Source: Flectonema sp. DT1601 (taxonomy: Eukaryota > Euglenozoa > Diplonemea > Diplonemida > Diplonemidae). From it: a DNA stretch of 64,000 nt. This document shows, one piece after another, positions 9,192 through 19,010 of this stretch (the first letter of the stretch is position 1; the number at the start of each line of letters is the position of its first letter). The position numbers were made by a program, and so were the translations under genes. The stretch spans positions 1,152,277-1,216,276 of the forward strand of contig OZ025797.1 of the NCBI GenBank assembly GCA_964019425.1, in the 5' to 3' direction. The notes under the pieces were generated by a model. The model searched no databases and was not told where the DNA came from. It saw only the letters and a list, made by a program, of their open reading frames with translations.

Positions 9192-11333
9192 TTAATTCTT
9201 ACCAGATGCCGTCCTCTTACCAGAGCGTAACCAGTCAACGAGTAGCTCGTCGGTGTGTGAAGTCGGATGTGTGAAGTCAAGTGATTTTGGTTTTTCTGCA
9301 AGTGAACCCTTTGTTGGATCTGTCAAAACGATAGATTTCAAATGCATGAGAGACTCTTCAAGAATACAAGAAAAGATAGCACAAGAAGTAGCCTTGTGGT
9401 GATATTTACTTGTAATCGTAAAAGAAGCTGAATTATTTTTTATCATATACCCGACACCAAAACCATCAGCTACAACAGGTCCAAACCCAAACATTGAAAG
9501 AGATGATGACCCACAGTGACTAGTTGATAAATTCCAATGGCTAGACTTCCTATACGCTGATCCTTTAAACAAAGACGGTAGAAGAAATCCCATCACATCT
9601 TTATTCTCTTCATAAACCATACGAAGACCGAGAAGATGACGGTCCACACCAGAGGCTTTTTTGGCTTTCCTCATAAAATCAATATGAGCGTCAACAGCTT
9701 TCCGAAGAAGTTTCAACTGAGTTGGAATTTTCTGACCAGCCTTACGATGTGTTAATGCTGTATTCCCGCTTGCCTTGCAAAATTCCAATATTTGAGAAGA
9801 AGCTGTTCTCACAACTTCAGTCCTGCCGTGAAGATATGTTCTGGTTGAAGCAGCCTCGTATGTTGCATCAATTCGACCAAACATTTTAAAATACGCCAGT
9901 TGGATGGCAATCTGCATGAACGCATCCGGAGACATGCCAGCAACAGTCTTGATAAACGCACCTCCAAATTGACCAAATTGCAAAACTTGCGTTTCATTTG
10001 CTAGGATTTGACACTTAAAAGATCCATAAGCCTGTTTAAGTGCATCTTCAATACGAGAATTCAAAACCCACATTAAAGGTGTTGGTGGTGCTACTTCTGT
10101 TTTGTTGTTGTTGACAACATCAGCAGATCGTCCATGAGACAAAGAATATTTGTACATATAGTCAGCGACTCGTAGTGTGGTGGCTCCGTCTCCAACAGAG
10201 TGCTCAAAATTGATGCCGGCTTTTCCGTTTTTGCAAACTATTAAATTATGCTTGTCGAACCATCGATTAGTACCTGCTCCGTGTAGTAGTAGTCTGGCTA
10301 GTTCCTCATCACCTCGAGGTTCCATTGGCTCTAAGACGACAACCATCATTGCTCTTTGAATGGCTTCCAGTGTTGTTCTGTTGCTTTCACTTGCAACGAT
10401 TAACTTCTCTCTGACAGTAGCCCAGTCATCTCTGTTCATACTGGTTGCTACTTCTACAGGAACAGGAATACATTCTGCAGCACTATTATTTACACAACTC
10501 TCAAGTGAAGATTCCAAGTACTCAACTGTCTGCACACTACCGTCAGAAGTAAAGCACTCAACAACATAAAAACGAGAACCGACAATTACAACAACATGGG
10601 TCGGGTCATCGATTACATAGTCAGATGTCGTTGAAGCATCTTCTATCTTAAATGATGTGTATGTTATGATTTTATCCCTGTCAACTTGTGGGATTCTTGA
10701 TGACCCAAATACCCTTCTCATTTGACTCATGCAGAGGGGTACGCAATTTCTCTCGTAGTCCATTTCAAGAGTCTCAGTTTTAAACTTGTGAAAAAACGAA
10801 GCAGCCCCCTGAAGCAACGATGCTGCTCTACCAATTTGGTGCATGTGAGTTGGTTGCGGATCAGCTTCGAATCCAAAAAAGTAATTAACATTAATAGCAA
10901 TTGAATCCCTTCCACAAAGGTAAGAATCATCCCACCAAGGTTCTAACCAACTGGCAAGGTTCGGGTCTTGCTCGCGGGATTTTAGTTTCTCTTGAAGAAC
11001 AGGTCCGATGTCTTCTCTTTTTAGTTCGTTTACTTCACGTTCTGCTTGATCGAACTCATCAGCTGTGAGCAAAGGTTCTAATGTTTTTAAATAAAGGTCT
11101 AACGTAGTATCCAAGTCAGGTACTGGTAGCCTTTCAATCTTGGACTGGTGCTCTGGTATTTTTGTTGCCTTTAACACCTGCTGTTGTTGCTCATCTTCGT
11201 CAGCAGGAGTTATGTCGGTCCACCCAAAAACAGATCGCACTTCACTTGTATATTTACTCGGAGTGACTTGGTCCCATGTTGTGGATTTAATTACGGAATC
11301 TTCAAATGATCTTTCCATCAGATCTTTCGGCAT
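9192..11333 (-). CDS. Choline/carnitine O-acyltransferase
   Basis: A 713-residue member of the carnitine/choline acyltransferase family, which moves acyl groups between CoA and carnitine (or choline). Family landmarks run in order: WLEPWWDDSYL and INVNYFFGF in the N-terminal domain, RxPQ-like RIPQVDRD, TNRWFDK, then the catalytic His378 in NFEHSVGDG, ATYEAASTRTYLHGRTE, and the C-terminal LSTSHCGSSS (the STS carnitine-site motif) with GFGPVVADGFGVGYMI. Length fits the family (600-750 aa). No clear mitochondrial presequence or C-terminal peroxisomal tripeptide is visible, so location is open. Whether it prefers short or long acyl chains cannot be told from sequence. An AACAACAG acceptor (AG at 11368-11369) lies 34 nt upstream of the ATG. 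Confidence 0.93.
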   Translation of the reverse strand: MPKDLMERSFEDSVIKSTTWDQVTPSKYTSEVRSVFGWTDITPADEDEQQQQVLKATKIPEHQSKIERLPVPDLDTTLDLYLKTLEPLLTADEFDQAEREVNELKREDIGPVLQEKLKSREQDPNLASWLEPWWDDSYLCGRDSIAINVNYFFGFEADPQPTHMHQIGRAASLLQGAASFFHKFKTETLEMDYERNCVPLCMSQMRRVFGSSRIPQVDRDKIITYTSFKIEDASTTSDYVIDDPTHVVVIVGSRFYVVECFTSDGSVQTVEYLESSLESCVNNSAAECIPVPVEVATSMNRDDWATVREKLIVASESNRTTLEAIQRAMMVVVLEPMEPRGDEELARLLLHGAGTNRWFDKHNLIVCKNGKAGINFEHSVGDGATTLRVADYMYKYSLSHGRSADVVNNNKTEVAPPTPLMWVLNSRIEDALKQAYGSFKCQILANETQVLQFGQFGGAFIKTVAGMSPDAFMQIAIQLAYFKMFGRIDATYEAASTRTYLHGRTEVVRTASSQILEFCKASGNTALTHRKAGQKIPTQLKLLRKAVDAHIDFMRKAKKASGVDRHLLGLRMVYEENKDVMGFLLPSLFKGSAYRKSSHWNLSTSHCGSSSLSMFGFGPVVADGFGVGYMIKNNSASFTITSKYHHKATSCAIFSCILEESLMHLKSIVLTDPTKGSLAEKPKSLDFTHPTSHTDELLVDWLRSGKRTASGKN

Positions 11334-11608
11334 ATTTAATTAACTTTTTGTTTTTTTACTAATTTTCCTGTTGTTAATTGTACCGAATACCCAGGTAGGA
11401 TAAATTGTTAAACAATCACAGAAAACAATGTCATGGTAACATTCAGTCACTGTTAAATAAAAGACATAAACTTAACATAAAACCATAACAAGTTCACTTA
11501 TTGCAAGCGCTGAAGAACACTAAGGCTAACTACGTAACTAATAAGAGAGAAAGGCAGCGATCGGTTAAAAGATGTAATGGCTTATGATTCTCCTTTGATG
11601 AAGATCTT

Positions 11609-12601
11609 TTATGCCTCAGGGAGACCTCCTGTTGAATGATAACGGTAGATGCAGTCAGAAGGAATTTCTTCTGCCTTCCAGCCTGCTTGAGTGACACCTC
11701 CACCACCAAGGATAATTATGTCACCGTCTGTGAGTGTCCATTTATCACGTTTGACGCCGTTTACAAAGAAACCGTTCGTTGAACCACAATCAGCGATGGT
11801 AACAGTTCCATCAACGGATTGTGTAAAAACTGCATGCTTTCTAGATATCTGAGAGGTTTCAATCATAATATCATTGTACTTCTGTTTCCTACCAACAGTA
11901 ATCGTTGATTTATTTAATAATATCTGTTTTGGGACTGTTCCTTCCGTCACCGCAACTTGTAATTTGAGGTACGGATGACCACTTTTATCTGAAGCAATCC
12001 CTCCACTCACCATTAAAAGATCAAGACTAAGCTGACTCTGAGTAGTGTTGTTAGGAGTGTTTGTGTGTAAAGGCTTCGGAGGTGGATTAGTATCAAGTTG
12101 AACATTCGAATCACGTTTGGTCAACTGAGATGATAACGAGTTGGTAAAAATTGATTCATAAATTAGATCGAGTTGAGAAGTATCGATTTTGATAGATTTT
12201 TTATTATTGTTATCCTTTGATATTTTCCCTCCGGTATTTTGAATTAAGTGTATTGCCAGTGGATCTGAGACCTGTACTGTCATACCAGAAAATATTTTCG
12301 TACATTGTTGGCAAGCCATGTGCTCAGGATTTGGATTAATAATCCACTCGCCTTTTGTTCTGCTGTCAGTCACCCACTTAGTGTTGACAATGTTTATTCC
12401 CTTAACCATTGATCGTAGTACTTTAACCGATCTTTTTACTTTGTCTTGTCCCACGACTAAGAAATCACATTCATTCAGTTCGATACCCTTCACTGATTGC
12501 ACTCGACCAAGTGCTTTCGATGTTTCCTTAAATAGTTTCATCTGTTCAGCACTCAGGAATGACCCAGACACTGAGATCATCGATTTCCCTTCCTTCGGCA
12601 T
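11609..12601 (-). CDS. BRCT-FHA domain protein
   Basis: 330 residues. The N-terminus (about 7-95) is a BRCT domain: ISVSGSFLS, then CDFLVVGQD and the conserved Trp in INIVNTKWVTDS. A Cys pair follows (MACQQC). A polar linker rich in Asn/Thr/Pro (about 130-200) leads to a C-terminal FHA domain (about 225-310) with TVGRKQKYND, SQISRKHAVF and CGSTNGFFVNG. FHA domains bind phosphothreonine, and BRCT domains bind phosphopeptides or each other. The pair is typical of DNA-damage response adaptors such as NBS1, but here the order is reversed. A TTTTTCCTTCAG acceptor (AG at 12629-12630) lies 27 nt upstream of the ATG. The specific partner is unknown. Confidence 0.85.
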   Translation of the reverse strand: MPKEGKSMISVSGSFLSAEQMKLFKETSKALGRVQSVKGIELNECDFLVVGQDKVKRSVKVLRSMVKGINIVNTKWVTDSRTKGEWIINPNPEHMACQQCTKIFSGMTVQVSDPLAIHLIQNTGGKISKDNNNKKSIKIDTSQLDLIYESIFTNSLSSQLTKRDSNVQLDTNPPPKPLHTNTPNNTTQSQLSLDLLMVSGGIASDKSGHPYLKLQVAVTEGTVPKQILLNKSTITVGRKQKYNDIMIETSQISRKHAVFTQSVDGTVTIADCGSTNGFFVNGVKRDKWTLTDGDIIILGGGGVTQAGWKAEEIPSDCIYRYHSTGGLPEA

Positions 12602-12630
12602 TTTTCTTTATCCTATCTTTTTTTTTAACT

Positions 12631-13235
12631 GAAGGAAAAATAATCATATGCACATTTAATTTTTGCGTTTTTCTTTGTATGAAATTGTATGAATAAAAAA
12701 GTGAGAAATTGTGAGGTAAGGTGGACAATCTGTAGGCTAGGGAAAATAGGGTTCCGAACTATCAAAGGAATCTTGGGCGCGACAACAGTGTAATTAGATT
12801 GGTTTTGGTACTCGTTGTCATCACGTTGCCTAACTACAAGCTGGTGATTGTACCAACGCAGTAAAGTCGAAAATGAAGGTCGCAAAAAAAAAAAAAAAAA
12901 AAAATGTTTAACAAATATTTTTTTAATTCAAAATGTAAATAAAAAAAAAAAATCAGTTTGGTCCAAAAGTAAGCAGTGCAATGAGAGGGAGAAAATGTTT
13001 TTTTTATTTATTTTTTTCTTTTTTTCCCCAAATATTTCATTTAGGTTGGTTGGTTAGTGCGCAACAAGACATTTTAGAATTTTTCACTATTTAAAAACAG
13101 GGAAATGCACGTTTTTCAGCAAACAAAATTGAAAAAGAAGAGAGAGAACGAAGCAGTTCCAAAAATGACATGCATCGCGCAGGTTGCGTAGATATTGCTG
13201 CAATTTTAAAAAGAGTCGTGTACAATCAGGATCAC
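12631..13235. other. Intergenic, nothing recognised
   Basis: About 600 bp with a 22-base A run near 12885 and several T runs. No gene or structured RNA is recognised. Confidence 0.4.
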
Positions 13236-14882
13236 CTACTTCAACTTACACTTTGCAGAGAACACGGCTTGTTTGCTAGTGGTGTACATGTTACCTTCGG
13301 ACGAACGCTGCATTTTGTGCGACATTTCCGAGGTCAGCATCTTCTTTCGACCAATACCTGCCCACGTTGACGGCTGGTAAGACACTGCCATGTCTTCCAA
13401 TTCAGCACAGTAGTTGGCCGTCTTGGGAGTCGTGCGGGATGCGGATGTCATGACTTTCTTTTTACACTCAGCGATGGTGTCGCGGGATTTGACCCAGTCA
13501 CCACAATCCGCAAGTTTGGTGGCATCTTCCATGGCTTCAATTACCATCAGTCGATTTCTCTGAATGTCAACACTTTCGTTAGGAACGGCAGCCCTTGTTT
13601 GTTCTTCAGTCTTTTCAACTCTATTAATAAACACCTTGCAAACACTAGTCTTTACCTCCCCACTTGGAAGGGTGTATGATATTGTCAGCTCTGCTACTTC
13701 GACCTTTGAAGCTGGCCCCTGCACTGCTGGAAGGCTGATCGAAAAAACAAAGTCGCGCTCCTCTTCCGAATAGATGTCTTTCATTTTAAAACAGTTTTGA
13801 TCCGATCCTTTGTGACTGAGGCACTTTGTTATCTCGACTCCAGTGGCTGGTACGACAGAGAGGCTTAAATTCGAAGCTGCAACAGTGAGTAGACCACCTA
13901 GACATTCAGCAAATGCAACGGGAATGTCGTCAGGCTGTGAAACGAAAGTATAAAGACCAGAACCGGCCTCAGCTATTGACCTAAGCATGGTTTCATTGTG
14001 CTGCCCAAATCCAAATGTGTAGACTAAGCAGTTTTCGTTTTTGTCTAGTATGCCATGCATCTGCTGAACAATAGCATCCGTGTTTACGATGCCTTCGTTA
14101 GCATGACCGTCTGTGAATAACATAACAGTCTTCATGCCAACTCCATTCTCTACTGGCAGCTCAGGTGCTGTGGGAGTATATTGATTAATGTTATCATCTT
14201 CCGTTGGACCACTTGGCTTTGATTCACAATCGGTTTTCTCTGAAGACTCGCTTTTTTCAGGCACAATCGGGTCACTATGGCTTGCCAGTACTGGTGCCGT
14301 TGCTGGAACCGGTGCTGGAACTGGTGCCGGGACTGGTACCGTTGCCGGCTGTGGATGCTGCTGTTGTTCTTTGTTTGCGACAATGCTCCGCAATTCAGCT
14401 AAATTTTTCAGACCTCTAATGAAGTGAGGTTGTTTCACACTCGACATCTTATATTTCGGTATTTGAACAGCCTCACCGCACACCTCGCGCATGCCATTTA
14501 GAAGCCCGCCAGAGAGGTTAGTCGCTCCACCAGGTCGCAGTGTTGCAACAGCAGTAAGTGCCTCCTTTTGATTTTCTGAAGACATTGGCAGCATCGGTAG
14601 TACCCGAGAAACTTGTTGATCATATGCAACAACACCAAACTTATCGCAATCAGACAACTCACGAATCATAAACTCCAATGCTTCAATCACCAGTGACAGC
14701 TTCTGACCCCTCATTGAACCGGACCTGTCAATTACGGCGCATATTTCTACCGGAGCTCGATCACATTTCCGCTGCTGAGCTGCCTCAACTACTGATTGTA
14801 CGTTTCCCAGCATTAGCAATTCGGTTTTACCAAGACCTGCCTCTTCGAATTCGGTTACGCCGCTTAGTGTGATCGCCGTCAT
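13236..14882 (-). CDS. VWA-domain protein with split domain
   Basis: 548 residues from the first ATG (14880-14882). A TTTCCTTCAG acceptor (AG at 14900-14901) gives a 17-nt leader. The von Willebrand factor A domain has a complete MIDAS: DRSGS (D52, S54, S56), the Thr in GGATNLSGG, and FTDGHAN. The closest architecture I know is the intracellular VWA proteins of plants and protists, with SDCDKFGVVAYD and a following beta domain (YSEEERDFVFSISLP). An insertion of about 110 residues rich in Pro-Ala-Val dipeptides, Ser and Glu interrupts the VWA fold between GMREVCGE and VMLFTDG. Function is likely metal-dependent protein binding. The partner is not known. Confidence 0.85.
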   Translation of the reverse strand: MTAITLSGVTEFEEAGLGKTELLMLGNVQSVVEAAQQRKCDRAPVEICAVIDRSGSMRGQKLSLVIEALEFMIRELSDCDKFGVVAYDQQVSRVLPMLPMSSENQKEALTAVATLRPGGATNLSGGLLNGMREVCGEAVQIPKYKMSSVKQPHFIRGLKNLAELRSIVANKEQQQHPQPATVPVPAPVPAPVPATAPVLASHSDPIVPEKSESSEKTDCESKPSGPTEDDNINQYTPTAPELPVENGVGMKTVMLFTDGHANEGIVNTDAIVQQMHGILDKNENCLVYTFGFGQHNETMLRSIAEAGSGLYTFVSQPDDIPVAFAECLGGLLTVAASNLSLSVVPATGVEITKCLSHKGSDQNCFKMKDIYSEEERDFVFSISLPAVQGPASKVEVAELTISYTLPSGEVKTSVCKVFINRVEKTEEQTRAAVPNESVDIQRNRLMVIEAMEDATKLADCGDWVKSRDTIAECKKKVMTSASRTTPKTANYCAELEDMAVSYQPSTWAGIGRKKMLTSEMSHKMQRSSEGNMYTTSKQAVFSAKCKLK

Positions 14883-14901
14883 ATTTTCCAAAAAAAGGCC
14901 T

Positions 14902-15537
14902 GAAGGAAACTAATTATACAACAAACTGCATCAAATAAGACCATTTTAGTTAGCGCATCGCCTTGCAAATCTGCAACGAAAACATCTCAACGGAGACGGT
15001 TCTCCTTCGCGGAGTACTGCTCTAAAACAAAATAATGTTTTCTTTTCTTTTTTTCTTTTTTTTTCGAAAGAAATTCCACACGTTTTTTTGAAGCAAAAAA
15101 CAAAACAAAAAACTCATTTTAGCAGGTAATGTATGAAATTATTTAATAAGTTAACAACAAACTAAAGGTCAAATCACACCTGGTGCACCTGCGATTATAT
15201 CGCGAAAATGTTTCCCACTCATGAAAACCCTGAAGCTGTAGCACGCGAGTTAGAACGAGGAGATTTGGTAAGGAAGAAACCGCTTTTTAGTAACATCAGA
15301 AACGTTTACCATAAAAGCTAGGGCAGCGATACCAACTTCGATCAGAATCGATCGAGGGTCCAATCAGGACTGAATAAGATGAGACAGCATTTAGCCTTTT
15401 TCAGTTCCCAGAACTGATAGAAAACACAACTATGGAATTCGCCTACGCTGAATTCACTTGGAAAATAAACAAATGATACTGCAAAAATGAATAATCCTTG
15501 TGGGTAATTATTCTTGTGAGGAAAGTTTCTAAAGAAC
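14902..15537. other. Intergenic, nothing recognised
   Basis: About 640 bp without coding features. Near 15475 the sequence TACTGCAAAAATGAATAATCC weakly resembles the MITE termini seen elsewhere in the window. No second end is present, so it is at best a fragment. Confidence 0.35.
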
Positions 15538-16572
15538 TTACATTACATTACAGTATGTGTGGATGCCGGAGCTCGGCTTCCACCCCGTCTTTTCTGTGAT
15601 TTTGTCGATCAACTCGTCAGCAGTAAGCTTTGGGGATCCCTTCTTTTCCTGCTCAGCTTCATTTATCAATTTAACTAAAGTTTGATTGACAGGCGTGTCA
15701 TCAGACAGCCTGGTGAGGTATCCGTTGAGGTACTTAATTTCGGTAGTGCGGAGGGCAGTAAGATCCTCTTTCATGGAAGAGCCAGCTCTGATGTCTACAG
15801 AAACCATATTTTTGGCTAATCTATTAAATACGAAATCAGGAAACTCAAGGAAAAATGGAAGCAGACCAGGTGGCATCGGCGTCAGCTTAGCGGGTACGAC
15901 TCCTTGTGACGCTGTAATTTTCAGTCCTTCTCTCATAGCACCGGCCCAAATTTGACGAAATTTCTGCTGCTTGATTTGTGTCGCCAATGGAATACCCGCG
16001 AGGGCGTTAACTGAATTGTTGGTATTGATGAGAAGCTTTGCCCACATGACTTCCAACATATCATCACGTGCGGCGGACCCAAGACCCGCCCTGCGAAGAG
16101 TTGATGCAACCGTTTCCGTTGTAGGTGTTCTCTCCATGTAAACATCACCCGAAGTAGTTTTGACGAGGTTAAAAGGATCCAATTGAATAACATTAAAACC
16201 AACCATACCAGCGTGCACAACGTGGCTTGGAAATTTCTTCTTCAGCAGGTTTACTGCGTCGAGTCCATTGCACAGTGATACAATTGGGATGTGTTCCCCA
16301 ATGGTGACCGTCAAGTCTTCTATAAACCCTGTTTTCAGCGCCACGAGCATCACGTCAACCTCTAAGCTGCTGAAATCCTCCGTTGACAGTCTGTAATCAC
16401 ACTCAAATGGCTTTCCTTCCACTTGTATGGCTCCAGCCTCTTTGATAGACTTTAGCATCCTTTCCCTTCCAATAAAAATGACATCAAGACCATGAAGGCG
16501 GAGTGACCCACCAATATACAAACCAATCAGTCCTGCACCAAGAATCCCAACACGGAGGGGTTGATCTGACAT
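15538..16572 (-). CDS. 2-dehydropantoate 2-reductase (ketopantoate reductase)
   Basis: 344 residues. The enzyme reduces 2-dehydropantoate to pantoate with NADPH in pantothenate/CoA synthesis. The N-terminal Rossmann motif is GILGAGLIG (G12, G14, G17). Then come MLVALKTGF, SLCNGLDA, the catalytic Lys in MWAKLLINTNNSVNAL, and SSMKEDL in the C-terminal helical domain, which carries the substrate-binding Ser and acidic residue. The start is set by a TTCCCTTCAG acceptor (AG at 16591-16592) 18 nt upstream. The frame continues to 16623 only with a TTG. The C-terminal extension (KLTADELIDKITEKTG) makes it a little longer than bacterial PanE. It is a functional-looking single-exon gene at the inner end of the minus-strand cluster. 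Confidence 0.92.
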   Translation of the reverse strand: MSDQPLRVGILGAGLIGLYIGGSLRLHGLDVIFIGRERMLKSIKEAGAIQVEGKPFECDYRLSTEDFSSLEVDVMLVALKTGFIEDLTVTIGEHIPIVSLCNGLDAVNLLKKKFPSHVVHAGMVGFNVIQLDPFNLVKTTSGDVYMERTPTTETVASTLRRAGLGSAARDDMLEVMWAKLLINTNNSVNALAGIPLATQIKQQKFRQIWAGAMREGLKITASQGVVPAKLTPMPPGLLPFFLEFPDFVFNRLAKNMVSVDIRAGSSMKEDLTALRTTEIKYLNGYLTRLSDDTPVNQTLVKLINEAEQEKKGSPKLTADELIDKITEKTGWKPSSGIHTYCNVM

Positions 16573-16819
16573 AATATGATTTGCAAAATACTGAAGGGAA
16601 TTGAGTAACACTTCGCCAAGCAATCTGCTAACCGAGCAAAAAAAGGATACTGTAAAAAGAAATATTCAAGTGAGAAAGATTAATTCCTTACTATAACTTC
16701 TAATTCAAAAAAAAGTAATTTCGATAATATCTTTCAGCTATCCAGTCATGTGATCGTAGCGGGTCCCATCTACAGATTCATGCCCATATTTCGCTTTGCA
16801 GTAGATATAGCGTTGGAAA

Positions 16820-16988
16820 CTAAACGGAAATAAGGAATTCCTCATCACCACGGTACCTTCCGTATTGATCAATTACCATATTCTTAGCCTTTGCCTTTGA
16901 GACACCTTTTGCCTTAATCTCCATATGTTCAGCTGTTGTGTATGCATATGTTTTAGCCTTCAATGCAACGACTCGGTGATAAGTTCAC
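16820..16988 (-). pseudogene. Fragment of protein-primed-type DNA polymerase B
   Basis: A short minus-strand stretch encodes VALKAKTYAY followed by EIKAKGVSKAKAKNMV and a Tyr-containing end before a stop at 16820-16822. The KxY motif and the downstream K-A-K-G-V block are what I know from the C-terminal part of orphan/Polinton-type B-family DNA polymerases. The upstream GELITE-like residues lie in another frame, so at least one frameshift is present. Only this piece survives and it cannot be functional. It lies directly downstream of the recombinase-like fragment on the same strand. Confidence 0.5.
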
Positions 16989-17318
16989 TATGGTTTCGGC
17001 GTTTCCGATGTGTTGAGACCATTGGACGGCCTGAAAGGATCTTCCCTTCGCCCCTTCGGGACATCCCACCAGTCTACAACTATTTCCTTCGCAGAAATGG
17101 AAATAAAATTCTGCTTCCCCAGTTTCCATACTTCTCCCCATCTTGCTGCCGTCTTCCACGCGATCAGTAAACCAGTCCTTAGGTTCACATCTTGTCTCAT
17201 CGACCATGCAATCAAGCTGGGGCGATCTATTGGTTTTGCTTGTTCCAACGGAATCACCTCCCAACTCCATCAATTTCGATAGAATTTCGCGGCTCCAACA
17301 CCGCTTTACTTGCAACAA
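16989..17318 (-). pseudogene. Tyrosine-recombinase-like fragment
   Basis: The best frame (16988-17257) contains LLIAWKTAARWGEVWKL, which resembles catalytic box I (the first Arg) of tyrosine recombinases in DIRS- or Crypton-type elements. A beta-strand block follows (EIVVDWWDVPKGRREDPF). The second box (HxxR) and catalytic Tyr are not found downstream. A second frame is open across the same stretch, which indicates decay. No reverse transcriptase is visible nearby. Assignment rests on one motif and its spacing, so confidence is limited. Confidence 0.45.
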
Positions 17319-17333
17319 GGGGCTGGCCTCGGT

Positions 17334-17942
17334 TCACTTTTGACCTTTGCCAGCCCCCCCAACGTTTCCCTGATATCCATTACTAAAATTACTTCTATTC
17401 CTGAAATTATTTTGCGGATTCCAACTCCCCAAGCTTCTCCCCTTTCCTCCTTTTCCGCCCCTTTCGCTCTTCGCCTTCTTTTCTGCCTCGATTTCTGCCA
17501 GTTTTACTGCCTTGTCGAATGTCTTTCCTGACTTGACAAGTTGTTCAATTACATCTGCGCCGATTCGCTTCGTTAAATATTCCCATTTCAAAATGAGACA
17601 TTCTAGCGATTTATTCATACTACGGATCAGCGGCTTTGAATGTATCCAATCCGTCGATGTCTCTGACATCGCTTGGATGTTGTCTCTTACAACACCGAAT
17701 GCGTGTTTTACTTCACGCACCTCCCTCGTTTCCAGCTTTCCGCTGTGTGCCGCCCACTATTTACTGTCGAGCTTGGCTATTAACCTATCGGCATCGCCTC
17801 GTGCCAATATCTCCCTCCATTGCAACACGTTTGTTGCGTCTGCAGCCAGTTCGACTCGATGTTTTCTGGCGTGAACGGACATACCTCCCCTCCTGTTTTC
17901 TTCCTCAACATATCGTCCCTCTGCTGGATCTGCACCTGACAC
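17334..17942 (-). pseudogene. Gag-like region with Gly-rich tail, interrupted
   Basis: One frame runs from about 17942 to 17334, broken by a stop at 17757-17759. The second half (128 codons) ends in a Gly/Arg/Asn-rich tail (GGKGGKGRSLGSWNPQN). This looks like the basic low-complexity nucleic-acid-binding end of a retroelement capsid protein. The first half overlaps the tail of the upstream frame (17780-18574), which suggests a frameshift around 17870-17890. Together with the upstream frame it reads as one decayed structural protein gene. Confidence 0.4.
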
Positions 17943-18574
17943 ATTTGCTGGTTCTGTGCCGGCAATGTTAACACACTCTGTAATGTGTCTCCGACCTGCG
18001 GTATGTGTTGCTGTGTTACTATTTGCGGTTGCGGTACTTGCGTTTGCGATAACGTAGTTGCTAATCTTAGTTCCATTTCTTCTACTTTGCGATTCATCAT
18101 ATCGAACTTTGAGATATTCTCACTTTCCACACGTTGTGCCCACATATTCCAATACACATCTTTTGATATTACATGTGCATATTCGAATCCGACATGCGGA
18201 AAATCAAATGTTTCGTCAGCACCAATATGCTGATATACCCCCTGTAACAAGCTAGTTTTTCTAGACAATGTTACTTTTACTTTTCTAATACCCCCCAAAA
18301 TTTCCCTAGAGAGTAAACCGCAATACCATACCCATTTAGATTCGCCTTCGCGTCTCATCATATATACCGCATCACTTCCGATTAATGCTGACGCATTTTC
18401 CGTCATCATCTCTACTGACATTTTCCTGCTCGGGTCCCAAAAAGTCCCCGCTTCCCCTATCGTGGCTCTTGGCGACTGAGCCCTTGCATTTCTCATCTCC
18501 TCCATAGTCACTGAGTCCGGGTCGATAGCCGCCTCGACATGCGGGATCTCAACAATAGGTGGTGTGGAAGTCAT
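17780..18574 (-). CDS. Hypothetical protein of decayed mobile element
   Basis: 264 codons from an ATG at 18574. The central part contains VWYCGLLSREILGG, FPHVGFEYAHVISKDVYWNMW and a Gln-rich segment (about 190-230). I do not recognise it. The last ~30 residues are probably out of frame, because a neighbouring frame (17757-17942) takes over smoothly. Its position upstream of the Gly-rich, recombinase-like and polymerase-like fragments on the same strand suggests it was the first gene, perhaps a capsid or gag, of a mobile element. No trans-splice acceptor with a good pyrimidine tract is seen close to the ATG, unlike in the host genes. Confidence 0.4.
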   Translation of the reverse strand: MTSTPPIVEIPHVEAAIDPDSVTMEEMRNARAQSPRATIGEAGTFWDPSRKMSVEMMTENASALIGSDAVYMMRREGESKWVWYCGLLSREILGGIRKVKVTLSRKTSLLQGVYQHIGADETFDFPHVGFEYAHVISKDVYWNMWAQRVESENISKFDMMNRKVEEMELRLATTLSQTQVPQPQIVTQQHIPQVGDTLQSVLTLPAQNQQMCQVQIQQRDDMLRKKTGGEVCPFTPENIESNWLQTQQTCCNGGRYWHEAMPIG

Positions 18575-18849
18575 TTTATCAAAAAAGATTAAAGTTTAAG
18601 TAAGTTCAATGAGGATTAAGCAAAATTTGCTAAGGAAAGGAATTAATGTTTTAATTAATAATGTACTGATACAGAATAACATCTCAAACATAGCGATCAC
18701 TTATGCAACGAGAGCTAAAAGATCGATATAGACATTTCTAATCCAAAGACTAGGGTGCAGAGTGCATTTCAGCTAAGGGAGGACCTTTTTCATTTTTCCG
18801 TTCCGTTAGGACAGAAAAGTAATAAGTATAGAATAATTTTCGACGTACC

Positions 18850-18975
18850 AAAAATAAAAAATTATAAAAGATTAAACAAGGTTATCATTGCTTTTTTTTT
18901 TTATCGATCGACTTTGTCGACTAATTTCTATTTTCCGTCCTGGTCAAGACGCTAAACTGATTGTTTTTTTTTAAA
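18850..18975 (-). repeat. Isolated copy of the AT-rich dispersed repeat
   Basis: Holds the core ATCGATCGACTTTGTCGACT, then TTTCTATTTTCCGTCCTGG and GACGCTAAACTGATTG. This is the complement of the unit arrayed at 22500-23010 and 28719-29190. It lies outside the hAT element, so the repeat is dispersed and not specific to that insertion. Confidence 0.8.
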
Positions 18976-19010
18976 AAAATTAATAAAATGAGGCGATTGG
19001 CAGGTGGAGG

